This document shows, in pieces, positions 44,074 through 56,029 of a DNA stretch of 64,000 nucleotides. The position numbers and the translations under genes are program-made. The stretch covers positions 203,501 to 267,500 of the forward strand of contig JAODUO010000481.1 of assembly GCA_025642075.2 (NCBI GenBank), written 5' to 3'. This DNA is from Ridgeia piscesae (lineage: Eukaryota > Annelida > Polychaeta > Sabellida > Siboglinidae). The first letter of the stretch is position 1; each line of letters starts with the position of its first letter. The notes under the pieces are model-generated. The model did no database searches. It was not told the origin of the DNA and was given only the letters and a program-made list of their open reading frames with translations.

Positions 44074-45654
44074 AAGCGACCGGGCGAAGTGTTAATTCTT
44101 GATTGAGACAGGACACGACTGGACGGTGTCTAAGTCAACGTGACACTTACCAATCGTGACTTCATGCACGGTCACACACAGATGCACAATTGTATAGTAC
44201 TCCAATAGAAGACCAAAATATGAATACAGAATATACACTATCATCGCCTATAGCCTATAGGTGACTTGTGTTTATGCTGAATGATATAAACTATTGTTGG
44301 TGTTTCCATGGATCCGGCACACTAGAACGACCCAGTAACGTCGTTCTAGTAACATCTACAGATTGCTGATATATCTGACAGAAACACATTGGTGTCGGAG
44401 CTTACTCACTCGGTTTTCGTCGTACCTTCAAAGGCACGTTGGCACATAAAGATTCCACAACAAAACATCATTGTCGCTCTGCAGCCTGCTTAGTTACTTA
44501 TAGGCTAAGTAATTGTATCAACCAGGACTATCGCTCTACTTGAATAGCCGGCAAACACCCGGCAAATATCCGAACTCCAGCCAGGCATCCTACTCAACGA
44601 ATGAATCATAATGGATGGAAAAATTTGGATTTGTATTCATCAAAAAGGCTGGCGTGTAAAAGTTATATTTCGGCATAGCATATGTCATGCAATAAGAAAC
44701 AGTGCATATTGTTTACTCTACACTGGTTATATTTACCCCAGCACACACGCATACACACTCCAAACAGTACACAATGCATAGAGAACCACCCCGAAGTGCG
44801 GGGAGCGTGACTCAGTAGAACCACTCGCCCAACGGTGGCGACGGCGTATCCGGTGGCGAGGAATAGTGTCCTCCACAAGCCGCAACGGTTCAGAAAACCC
44901 GCGAGGATTTAAAATATATAACGTTCACGCTGTGTCTCGAAGTTAGGTATCATTATTAAAACAATAACGGGGAAATCATCGTTCTCGTCAACTACAGAAG
45001 GTGGATATGAAGCTAGTGGACATGTGGGCACAAAGAAAGCAGACTGCGAAGAAAGTGATGTAATCAACAACTGGGGCGGAACACACAGATGGAAGACAAC
45101 GGCCAGAGACAGGGCCAACCGGTGAAGGAAAGTGTAGCCTTATGTATATCGAGGTCCAACGATGACGAATTGGATTATGCACAATTAATGTCTCCTCAAA
45201 TGACAAGGAGGGCACATTGCACACCAGCCCAGAGGCTGTGGTGAAGCGATGATTTCGGACACTGCTGACAAACAGTCCTCATTCCACCGAAGCAACTGAG
45301 TCAATGCGAAGATCTGTGTGATACCGACAGAGGTCGATCACAGCAACGTACCTGAGAAGGCATTTCATTGACTAAACTGGCCTAAATTATTAGCAGCATC
45401 CGCCAGGCAGGCGTTCCCCTGGGCTGGGATGACGCTGGGTTGAGACTTAGAGGTTGGGACATTAGCCTGGCGTCATCGATCCGATGAATACGTACAGTTT
45501 GGACAATAGTGCCCGTCCGAAGCGCAAACTAAACATAGTATTTAAGAAATACAACTTGAGTGCAATGATGTAATGTTATATTAACAATATTAACAATAAA
45601 TAATAATGACATGTAACTTTCTGAGCGAATAACTAACTTAGTGACTAGTTAGTC
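44074..45654. other. Downstream of the filamin-like gene, no gene recognised
   Basis: No close AATAAA after the stop; the first clear one is at 45595. No family motif in any frame. Confidence 0.45.
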
Positions 45655-45885
45655 AACTTACCACGTCGAGTGTAATATTCATCATTTTAAGTGCATTTGC
45701 ACCGAGCTGTTTGCTTTGTCGTCCGCAGCATTGGGCAGTTGTATTCCGGGTTAATCCATAAAGATGAGCCGTTTTTACGGATCTTTGCGCGGTCAGTAGT
45801 AGGCGGAAACGACGGGTCGTGACAGTGACGTCACTTCCACGACTACGCGCTCGATAAAACCGCGAATCGCTATTGGTCAACCCAC
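45655..45885 (-). promoter_or_regulatory. Candidate promoter and first exon, minus strand
   Basis: Read on the minus strand: CCAAT (inverted ATTGG at 45872-45876), a palindromic GTGACGTCAC (45825-45834), a TTTCCGCC E2F-like box near 45803, CpG-rich sequence, then a GTAAGTTG donor-like site at about 45661. The order fits a TATA-less promoter followed by a first exon. No downstream exon is recognised, so it may drive a non-coding RNA or be chance. Confidence 0.4.
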
Positions 45886-46315
45886 GCGCTATTACTATTT
45901 CCTAGTCGTCTTATTCACATCGTATACAACACACAAAAACAATTATACTGCACAATGTCATATCTCCTCTAAATATTTGTTGTTAAGCCCTCTTCCGTAA
46001 ATACTGGTGATTCAGCACCCCGGATAAAAGGAAATAATTATTGAGAGGGCTGAGCAGACGCCTCTGACCCCGCCACAGTAGGGTGGAAGATGAGGGTTCT
46101 GTTGACTTTTTGCTGTGACACTAAACATGTTTACCTCACCTCTCACTGAACACGATATCGTAGGACAGACTGCGGGGTTCCGACAATGGTTAAATGTTTT
46201 GGCACTGCCTGGTGAACCTCACAATACCTCCACGCCCTCTTTGAATAATACCAATTTAAAAACACCCTAAATATGGAGCTAATCCTATCTCAACCCCTCC
46301 TACCCCAGGTGTACA

Positions 46316-48640
46316 CTTTCACTTTCACTTTACTTTATTGTCCTTAAAAGGATATGCATTTTACAACTCATGATCACATCTAAAATATATGGGATGGTCT
46401 CAACAAAATGCAAATGAATTTCCAGATGTATACACTACAAGAACAATTCAACCGGGTGACATCAATATGACTCATTTAGCATTCAACATTCTAATGGCCA
46501 CCGGCACAAAACTCCTGCTATAGCGACATGTTTTACATTTTATACAACGGTATCTCCTTTGAGACGGAAGTACATGGAAGAACGTAGAGAGCGGGTGATC
46601 AGACTCAGTAGCGACAGCTCGAGCTTTCTTCAAAATTGCATGGTCGATTATTTCGGAGAGCTTTGGTGTAGGTAAACCAATGATCTTGGCAGAATAAACA
46701 TGTGAGATTTTCAGAAGCCTGTTACGGTTTTTCACAGAAAGAGCAGGGTAGTAACAAATGCTGTAGTAGGTTAAGAGAGGCTCAATTGTGCTACGGTAAA
46801 GGCGTAGAAGAAGTAGTGGATCAACATAGAAAGCTCGTAACTTTCGAAGAACGTGCAGTCGCTGCTGAGACTTCTTTTGCACGGCTGTAACATGCTCTGT
46901 AAATGACAATTTTTCATCTAATATAACACCGAGGTATTTGAATGAATCAACCTGTTCCACAGGTTCACCGTTGATGACAATAGGACTAATGACAGTTCTA
47001 TTACGACGGAAGTCGATGCACATTTCTTTCGTTTTGGAAACATTCAGATGCAGAATTTTTTACTGCACCAACTAGAGAAACGTACCACTGAAGAAAGATA
47101 TGACTGGTATGAGGCAAAATCATTCAAAAGAGCGAGCATGGCTGTATCATCAGAAAAACTCACAAATTGGGTAGATGAATCAACACTACGACAGTCATTT
47201 GTATACAAGGTGTACAAAAATGGACTGAGAACACAACCCTGAGGCGCACCTGTGTTGCTAACAAGCACTGGTGACTTTATGTCACCCACTCGAACACACT
47301 GCGGGCGATTACTTAAGAAATTGAAAACCCAGTGAACAAGTGCGGCTGGAACGTCTAGTTTCTGTAGTTTATCAATCATGACATGCCTTTGTATTGTGTT
47401 AAATGCTGAACTGAAATCTATAAATAAGATTCGAGCATAGTTGCCAGCTGTCTTCATGTGTTCAAATAGTTTGTGTAAAAGGCAAGCTATTGCATCGTCA
47501 GTGCCTCTTCTGGAACGGTAAGCGAATTGATATGGGTCCAGTTGAGATTGAACATGTGGGAGAATGTGAGACAAAATCAGTCTTTCAAAACATTTCATGA
47601 CGATGGACGTTAGGGCCACAGGTCTGAAGTGGTTTAACTATGACGGTGATGACATTTTAGGGACGGGTACCACTACAGACGTTTTCCAGATGGTTGGAAT
47701 CACACCTATATCCACAGACTGTTTAAACAGTGGCTGAAATACCGGACCTAACTCAATTGCACACTCTTTAAGTAAGCGGCCTGGAATGCCATCTGGACCA
47801 GGAGCTTTATTAGCCTTACACTTTTTGAATTGATTTGTGACATCCACGGTAGAAATGTCAATATCACCTGGTACGGGTAAAGGGCCAGCAGCTAGGAGCG
47901 ACTCACACTCAATAGAAAAATCATGGCTGTCAAATCTGTTATAAAACAAATTTAAGTCTGAAGCAAATTTCAATGGATCAGTAGTTGAAGGGACAGATAA
48001 TCTGTCCAAACGACCTGACATCTTTTTCAAATGCGCAAAGGCCTGTTTAGTGTTCATGCAGCTAAACTCATTTTCAACCTTTTCACGATACCTTTGTTTT
48101 GCTTGCGAGATTTCTGTTTGTAGCTGTCTGTGTGCGTTTTTCATTGTGTGTATGTCCTTAGAGCGGTATGCGATTTGTTTGTTCTTAAGCGTGTTTTTTA
48201 TATCAGACGTGATCCAAGGCTTTGAATTAGGATAAACAGTCACCGTTTTCATTGGAATGGTAGAGTCCATGCAAAAGGTAATGTAGTCCGTAATGATAGA
48301 AGCATGTTCATTTAAGTTCACGGAATCAGGTGCAAACACACCCCAATCTGTGCAAGCCAGAGATCCCTGGAGCTGCATGGTGGCATCCTGAGTCCATTGT
48401 CGAACCTTGACCTTGGTCGGCTTGACTCTCTTCAACAGTTGTCGATACGCTGGGATGAGGTTGATGACATTGTGATCGGCACGACTGAGGGGAGGGTGAG
48501 CACGAGCGGAGTAAGCACTGGGAATATTCCCATAGCATAAATCTATTGTCTTGTTGTTCCTTGTTGGCACATGAACATATTGATGAAATGACGGTAACGC
48601 AGTATCCAACATGCAGCTGTACATACATAATAGACAAATT
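46316..48640 (-). pseudogene. 5'-truncated Rex/CR1-like LINE with RT
   Basis: Minus strand reads the end of an endonuclease (RADHNVINLIP), a linker, then reverse transcriptase: NKAPGPDGIPGRLLK, FRPVALTS, QFAYRSRRGTDDAI, FIDFSSAFNT, GAPQGCVLSP, the catalytic box as FSDD, then FKYLGV and the C-terminal region. An in-frame TAG at 47640-47638 and a frameshift in an A run near 47055 break an otherwise intact ~720-codon frame. The 5' end is cut inside the endonuclease. The 3' end (left) is a (GTGAAA)n-like tail at 46316-46335. It sits between the filamin-like gene and PSMB4. Confidence 0.88.
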
Positions 48641-49826
48641 TTAAAACGTTTGTTCAGTGTGTGTGCACGCGTTCTTATGTGTAAGTTATAGTTATGTTGT
48701 AGTATGGTTTGATGTAGAATGGAGTGATGTTATGTTTTCAGACAAACATCTTAAAATGTATCATAGCTGTATCAATCCAAATAGAGGTTGTCACTTTAGC
48801 CCAACTAGTTCAAAATTTTATATTTTGATGATGTCATTTTATTTCTTATGAAACATTCAAACTATTTTATGTAGAATTAAGTTCACATCGACACAGCAAG
48901 TATAAGATGACAAATATTTAATACAACATTTTCACACAGAGCAAGTTCAAAACCACTAACTGATCGATGATCCAAAACGGCAATAATTATATTCGTGAAA
49001 CTACGATATGGCAATCAAACTGTTTCACAGGTTATTATCTAGGCAAACAACTAGTTCATCCGACTCCAGAAAACATGTCAGTTCGCCATCGCTTCATAAT
49101 AACTCATGGTCCAGTGAACTTGCCAGTCCATAAGCAATAATTTGACCATGCACTATACAAGTACTGCCAGGTGTCATGTGGGTTATTGTAATGTATCCAT
49201 TGACCAGCTGTGAGAAGCACAATAAAGACGATGATGACTGTTGCTTCCTCTGTAAACAGATCCTGCTGCACTCATTCGTAGCCGCTGTAATCAATAGAAA
49301 TCACAGTATTATTTTCATTAATCACAATTTTAATCAAACCTTACAGATGGTCCCTCCTTACAGGTTTTTCACTAATTCACTTGCCTTGGTTCTGATTGAG
49401 TTTGCAAGAGTATGACATGTGAGCTTGTTGGTGCCATTGGGATATTTAGTTCTGATGAAAACATTGGACAAACTATGAACACCGTTTTTACTACACATCC
49501 TTTCTAATTACTAAATTTGGTTATTTCACCGACACTGTAGAAGTTAATTATTATTATTACTATGATTTGTGCATACATCTCCTGCTTCTATTAATAATAC
49601 AGCAACTTTAATTGCACCTAAATCCTTTGAAATCAAGGCCAGAGGCACATTAAAACAAAATGGTTCATCGATGTTAAAATTGATAACTAGCATACAAGGT
49701 GTCTACAGATGGATGGATGGCACCAGGGGGCAACGGTGGAGAAGCAACCATTTAAAGGTAAGATTTTTTAAAGGATGATGGAATTGTGAAATGGCTACAA
49801 ATTATATGACACTAAGAAGTAGCATG
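48641..49826. other. PSMB4 3' flank, nothing recognised
   Basis: AT-rich. On the minus strand ATTAAA (about 49330) and AATAAA (about 48840) are possible PSMB4 polyadenylation signals, both several hundred bases away. Confidence 0.35.
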
Positions 49827-51889
49827 TTACAAAAGGTTAGTGCAGCTACAGAAAAGCCCTTGCTCCAGTGTTAGCATTTCAGACTATTTGCTTGTATGAA
49901 TGTAAAGTAAGACAGTAAACCCTAAACTGAGACACTCACCTGACCATGTCGGCCGTGCTCCAGTCAGTGGAAAGTGTCTTTGACTCTTCCAGACGAGAAC
50001 CGTCATGTGTCACAATGGCAATGTCGTACTGCAAAGGAAACAGGCAGCTTATCATTGACCACGACTACACTCAACATAAACACGATTATACCACCAAGAT
50101 TTGTTGCACATAAATCTTGAGCACACACTGTGTGTTGACAATAGCAAATGGAGTAACAAACATCTATGTGATGTATCTTATACGTCTGGATAAGGTTTCT
50201 ACTTTAACAGAGCAATTAGACTATCCATGGTATGCTACATCAGAAGTGAATGATGCAGTATGCTGCTACTTTTACTGGAGTCAAAAGACACAAACAGGTT
50301 TCTTACCAAAACAGAGTGGGGAGGCCAACAACTACGCTAATATTCATTATCTGTCCTGCTAATCAATTCATTACCATTGTGTAATGGTAATGAATTGATT
50401 AGCAGGACAGATACTTGCAAGGCAATCAAGTTTGTTTTGGACAGGTACAAATTAGACTTTATGGGTTAATGGATGGGCAGAAATGTTAAGAGCAAAAAAG
50501 CTTTACATTAATTACTCTGTGCATGTTTAGATTGCACATATATATGGACTTTTTGGACTGGTAAAACATTGCATAAAGGCCTGCATTAGGTCAGTTTATC
50601 AAACAGTGTAGACTAGAGCATTTTAATGGATTCAGGGCAAAATGTGATATATCCAGATTTGTTTGTTTTGAGAAACTCGCTTTTATGTTTCATCATCAAA
50701 GCTTAAATGACACTTTGTAAATGAATTTGGTGCTTATTAAGAATACAAAATCACAGAGAATTGTAAGTCAGACAAATGTGTTGCAGATGTTACACAAAAT
50801 GGAATGTTGAATAATTTTTGTTATCTAAACATGGCATCTCCATGCAGTGTGCATCATCACTACGCATAGCTGCACGACAGACATCAACAGTGCTGACTCA
50901 CTTAAAATTAACATATTGTGCTTTATCGTGGTTTGGTTGAAATTTTTAAAGTGGCGTTAATTACGTTTTGTCCTCAAACCTTTTGTGTGTACACACTTAG
51001 CACCCACCTTGTTCCAGGCACGACAGTCGCGGTAGTACAGCACTCGCAGACAGCTCTCTAACAATGTCTTTGCCTCATCCTCTGACATCTTGTCGTTCCT
51101 CTCGTATGCTTCTCGCAACATTGGCTAAAATAATAACTTAGTAATCAAAAATACATTAAAATTACCTAAAATCAGTTAATAAATCTGTAAACAGACCTAA
51201 CTGTCAGTAAATAAATGTTGCTGTTTTTCAAATAAATGACTCACAGATCGCATAAAACATGTACCTAACACACCCTTGAATGAGGTTTTATTTTTTAGTA
51301 GGCAGGGCATTCCATGATATCGGGGCGATAGGGCCAGACATATAGAAAAAGACCCAAAGTTGTACTCTCAATAAATATATGCGGAAGTCTACATCAATAA
51401 GAACAATTTACAGACAAAGTCAATATTCTACACATGTTCACATAATAACAACCTGCTGATGAACAGTAGAGTCTATCAAATCATTGAAGGATTGCTCAAA
51501 CAAATGTCTTCCTTCCAGCTAAAAGAATATGTGAGTAAACATATTTAACAGGCACTGGAAACCTCCAGGAAATATATATAAAAACATGTGAGCAACAACG
51601 AGAACCCACCAAGGCAATATAAGCACCGAACCCTGAAGCTGCAGTCGGTGATTGATAGGCCGTTCCAATCTTGTCAACGTAACCAAGGAATCTACAGTAA
51701 AGATAATATGCAATGCACAGATGTTTGGCAAACTACAGCTATATATATGCACATGCACGAGCTTTATCTAGATTCATCCAAACTGCTAAGTACCCACAAA
51801 TGTGGTTGAAAGGACCAACCCCTTTACAGAAACAATAAAACATGAAATACATGCACAACTAAAGATTGAACATTTGATCAAACTTAGTG

Positions 51890-51923
<34 letters not shown>

Positions 51924-54657
51924 TATATATATAATATATATATATATTTAAAATATAAATTAAAACCAGTCTGTCAACTTACGGCTCTCCGTCTTGCAGC
52001 CCCCCAACAAGCACAGTGTTCCAGAGGGGGTTGAAGCGAGACCGGCGGTTGTAGAGGACTCGAGTGAGCCAAGAGAAGAGAGACCGCGGCGTGTAGTTGA
52101 AGCCGTCGTCTAGACATTCCTCATCTATGCTGCAAGCGACATATCAGTCAGTCTTGTAACTTCATTATAAATCATAATCTTCTCACTTTAAATTTGTTTA
52201 CGTCTTTTTTAATGTGTGCCACAGAAAACATTTTGTTAATTATATTTTGCTACCCAGAATAAAGTCAGAATGCACTAGGTCAGCAACAGAATGCCAGAAT
52301 GCCGTTTTTTTAAACATTGAAACAGTCAACTTCAGTTACACAACCAAACTACAGTCTTGTGTTTTGCCAATAACAAAGGTGGAACCTTAACTAGGTTAGC
52401 ACTGTCAATCGCCAATTGCGCCATAGGCGAAACGGTTTGCTATTTGGCCAAAAGACTGCATTATTCACCGCCCGGTTCTGTTGAAGTTGCCTAAACGACC
52501 GCCCATCACACCGACCAAAATAAGCAGTCAGCGTGACATGCCTAGCAGGGTAAACAATAGGTTGCTAATCCCTCCATTTAGCCACGTTTATAGTCAATAG
52601 CAGGGCTTAATTCAAATAAGAATTGTGTTGTCAGGACAATGGGGACCTGCTGGATGACACTAGTTACAAGTTTGAGTCGAGTACCCAACGCTGTACCTGA
52701 CAGGTTCCCTATTATCGCTCAGTGTTGGCGCAGTCACATGGCATTACCATTAAATATAATCGATGTGCCAACTGGTAAATATTCAACCAAATGTCAATAT
52801 ATGGTTGATCTAATTCATGTATATTTGACAAGTATCATAACCAGAACACATTACAGAGAGAAAAATGCATGTCAAAAACATGGTTTATCATTTACATATA
52901 GCCTCTGTCACCCAGGCCAGAATTACAGTCGATGTGTAGACTATTGCAGTTAACTACTTTGGAGAATTATTCTATTCAACTAATCAGTGACTGACCAGTC
53001 AAATGATGTCTTAAGATAGGTAATAGTTATAACAATGCACTGTTTGAATTAACAAACCGAACTAAGAAACGAGCCATAAATAAGTGATAGTCTGATTGAT
53101 TCATGTTTGTGTGGCAACTCACACTCTCTGTTCGACAATGTCCCTGAGGAACTGGAAGTCAGCGTAGTCCCCGCCCGCACCCATGATGGTTGTGTTGTTC
53201 ACTTTGAGGATGCGTGAACAGTTCCGGTACCGGGCCAGTGAGCCGTATGACCCCAACTTGTCGGCAGCAATCATCACACCACCGTCAAACTGTATGCCAA
53301 TCACTGATGACCCTGTCACCATTGGGTACCTGGAGGACAAATGTGCAGTATCTATAATTGTTCATGATTGTCTTATGTGGAGCACGTGTTATCTGCATTC
53401 AAATGCTAATTTAGCATGGTATCACGTATGCCTGATTCTGCAGTAATAGCTTTAGTGTTCAGCTTCAGGTACAACCATAACCAAGAAATGCTTTTCTTGA
53501 GAGACAGCTACAGTTTCAAGGCCCTTGTATGCCTGTCAAAACATAGTCAAAGTCATCAATTCAACTTTGCCAATTTTGCTTTAATTTCAGTGCAATTAAG
53601 CAAAACAAAATATTAATAGAAAGTGTCAATGAGTAAATCAATTGTCAATATTTAATATGAAAAAGTGTTTTTATAATGTCTGAGCTCATAAAATGGCTTA
53701 CAATGAAGGTTATAATAAATAATCTTGTAATTTTATGTTTTTGTTTTACGTAATTTTTCAAATTTAAACTGACTTTTTGTTATGATTTGACATTGATATT
53801 TAATTGCTCATAATATGTAGTAATCCATGTAATAGGCTATAAATTAAATTATATAATGCTAATGGCACCTCAGATTTTATATTAGCAGACTGACACCACG
53901 ATTAAAACATTTCAACATTGAATTCTCTTTTTATTGTTGCAATCTGAAAAATTAACATTTAAAAAACACACGCAACATAGGAGCGTCGGAAAGTCTTCAT
54001 GAACTATGATGTCACTCCTGCACCTCGGTATATAGCAGCATATTTTGTTTACAATATTCGGGCCAGTAATTTTTTAGGTGAGTCAGTAACTTTTTCAAAA
54101 TACTGTTTCATATACGTAATATATTACGTACATGAAACAAGCACCATTGCACTTCAGTTGGTGATTAAGACCAGGGACAAAAATTCAATGTATGTGGTTT
54201 GTTTGCAAAATTACACATTTTTTATTAGCAAGCCGTCAGAAAACATCATGTCATGAAATTTTAACTTTACAGTTACACATCTGTAGTTTGATTAATATTT
54301 CACTTAAATATATGAAACTACTACCATTGTACTTCTTATAGTGCCTTCTATCCAGGAACATTAAAAAACGGAACATAGAGAAAATTTGGTCAGACCACCC
54401 TAGGCCACAATAATAATTCTAGTTTTGTGCAAGTAATGTGAGCGATAAAAAGGGAGAAATGCCGATTCATTCAGTTGCCGTGCACGTTCTTCAGTTAAAC
54501 AATGCATATCTCTGAACAACACTACATCTAATACGTACTGTGTGTGTTTCACTGGCATCACTGTTGTAGTTTTACTTGAATGCCCTGCATGAAAATCGTA
54601 AAATGAACCAGGTTTTGGTCCATTTGCCCAAAAAGGTTGTTCCATTATGCCTTCCAT
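49827..54657 (-). CDS. PSMB4: Proteasome subunit beta type-4 (beta-7)
   Basis: Minus-strand exons 54539-54657, 53123-53329, 51983-52129, 51610-51691, 51008-51124, 49940-50028, 49827-49845 join in frame to 259 residues (human 264). It is a non-catalytic beta-ring subunit of the 20S proteasome. Matching blocks: short N-terminal propeptide with [79 protein letters not shown], and a C-terminal IVT strand with [11 protein letters not shown]. As in the family, no catalytic N-terminal Thr is expected. The last exon (SCTNLL, after TTTTCTGTAG) is short and the least certain. Divergent to BLOC1S6. Confidence 0.93.
50348..50413. repeat. Perfect 31-bp inverted repeat, 4-base loop
   Basis: Arms 50348-50378 and 50383-50413 are exact reverse complements around GTGT, in the PSMB4 intron between exons 5 and 6 (50029-51007). 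RNA from either strand could form a perfect 31-bp hairpin. Confidence 0.97.
51893..51945. repeat. (TA)n microsatellite in a PSMB4 intron
   Basis: Two AT runs separated by ACACAC, about 40 bp from the donor of exon 3 on the minus strand. Confidence 0.9.
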
Positions 54658-54698
54658 TTTGCTCTCGTCGCCGCCGAATGATTTCTATTTCAAATCGT

Positions 54699-54780
54699 TT
54701 CACCAGAGGGCGCCAGTCGCGTCCGCAAAGGCAAATGTCGCCGGAGTGTAGTTTCTGGTTACCTATATTTCCGGAAGAGT
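54699..54780 (-). promoter_or_regulatory. PSMB4 upstream region: CTCF-like and ETS-like motifs
   Basis: CACCAGAGGGCGCC (54701-54714) fits the CTCF core, and TTCCGGAAG (54769-54777) is a palindromic ETS-type site. Both lie within 125 bp upstream of the PSMB4 start on the minus strand, in a locally CpG-rich segment. Role is inferred from motif match and position only. Confidence 0.45.
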
Positions 54781-54839
54781 TGTAGGTAGTTTTATTCTGT
54801 CTAACCGCATGACGAAAGCAGTTACATTTTAGTTGCAAA

Positions 54840-56010
54840 TTGTGTTCTAGAATCAGATTCGTGAATAGTACGCCCTGACAACGTCAACAAGTCTGTGGCT
54901 GGGCTGAGCCCCCAGAACCCAGGCTGGGGCAGGTTACGCCTACCACAATTAATTTTCGGCCATTAAATTTATAATCCAGAAAGGATAGAAATACAGGCTA
55001 CAGTTACACAGTTATGTACACAGTAAGCGGTCTGTAGCTAAGACTGTCTACGGTTGCTAATCCCATGTACACATATATATATATATATATTCTCCACAGA
55101 TATCTTAAGATTGAGTCTTGAGATTCTTTCCAAGCATCAGCAGTACGTCAGTGAGTGTAAATTGTTCAACCAAAACCATAAAAAGACATGCCCATTGCCT
55201 TGGCATTGCCCAAACTAAGCACAACAAACACCATTGCCCGAAACCAACATTCAGGATGTTGTGCCAGAAATAATACCCAAGTAGTACTGACACATTAACA
55301 TAGCCATTCTCTCAAGTAGTTTCAGTTTCCTTTATTGAAATAAGTAGCTAGCTTTAATTGTTCTTGTTATATATGCATGTTACATATATTTATAAGCTAT
55401 ATATATTCATAACTTATAAACTGACCTGCCACCATTAACTATTCAGTCACCCAGTGTAATGTTATCGTCAAAACACAAAAGAGACAGGAACAAAGTGAAA
55501 CAACATCTCTGGTGCCTCGACTTAGCTTGGTTTGCCAACCTGTCGATTTTAGCCATATAGCATTGGATATGTATACCATGTAGCATTTATTGTTCAGCCA
55601 TTTTTGGGAATATATTTTAACAGAATTCTAGCAAAAAACAACATTCTAACCTCTGCTATTATTTTTATGTAGAAGCCACAGAGAAGGGCTGAGATATGGC
55701 TGCGTATACAATACAATACAACACGATACAATAACCTTTAATGGTCCCAAATGGGAAATTCATGTGGTGTTGATAATAGTAGTAGTGCTCGATTCCCCAT
55801 TGTATCCCCCCCCCGCCCTCCGATCACTTTCCCCGAAATCACGTTGAACAGATATTTACATATATTTATAATCTATATATTCATATAACTTATAAACATA
55901 GAACAGATGGAAGTTGGCATCTGCATCCAGATAACATTCAGTATTGTGTGCGAGAGTACACTCCAAGCATTTTCAACTCATTATGTTCTTAATCATTTCT
56001 GATTTTTCAG
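54840..56010. other. Intergenic region between divergent PSMB4 and BLOC1S6
   Basis: Holds a short AT run (55074-55090) and, at about 55707-55770, CAATA-type repeats followed by CCTTTAATGGTCCCAAATGG, the reverse-strand look of a LINE 3' tail. A BLOC1S6 5' non-coding exon should lie here because an acceptor precedes its ATG; it was not identified. Confidence 0.45.
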
Positions 56011-56029
56011 CAGACAGTAAGAGGAAAAC

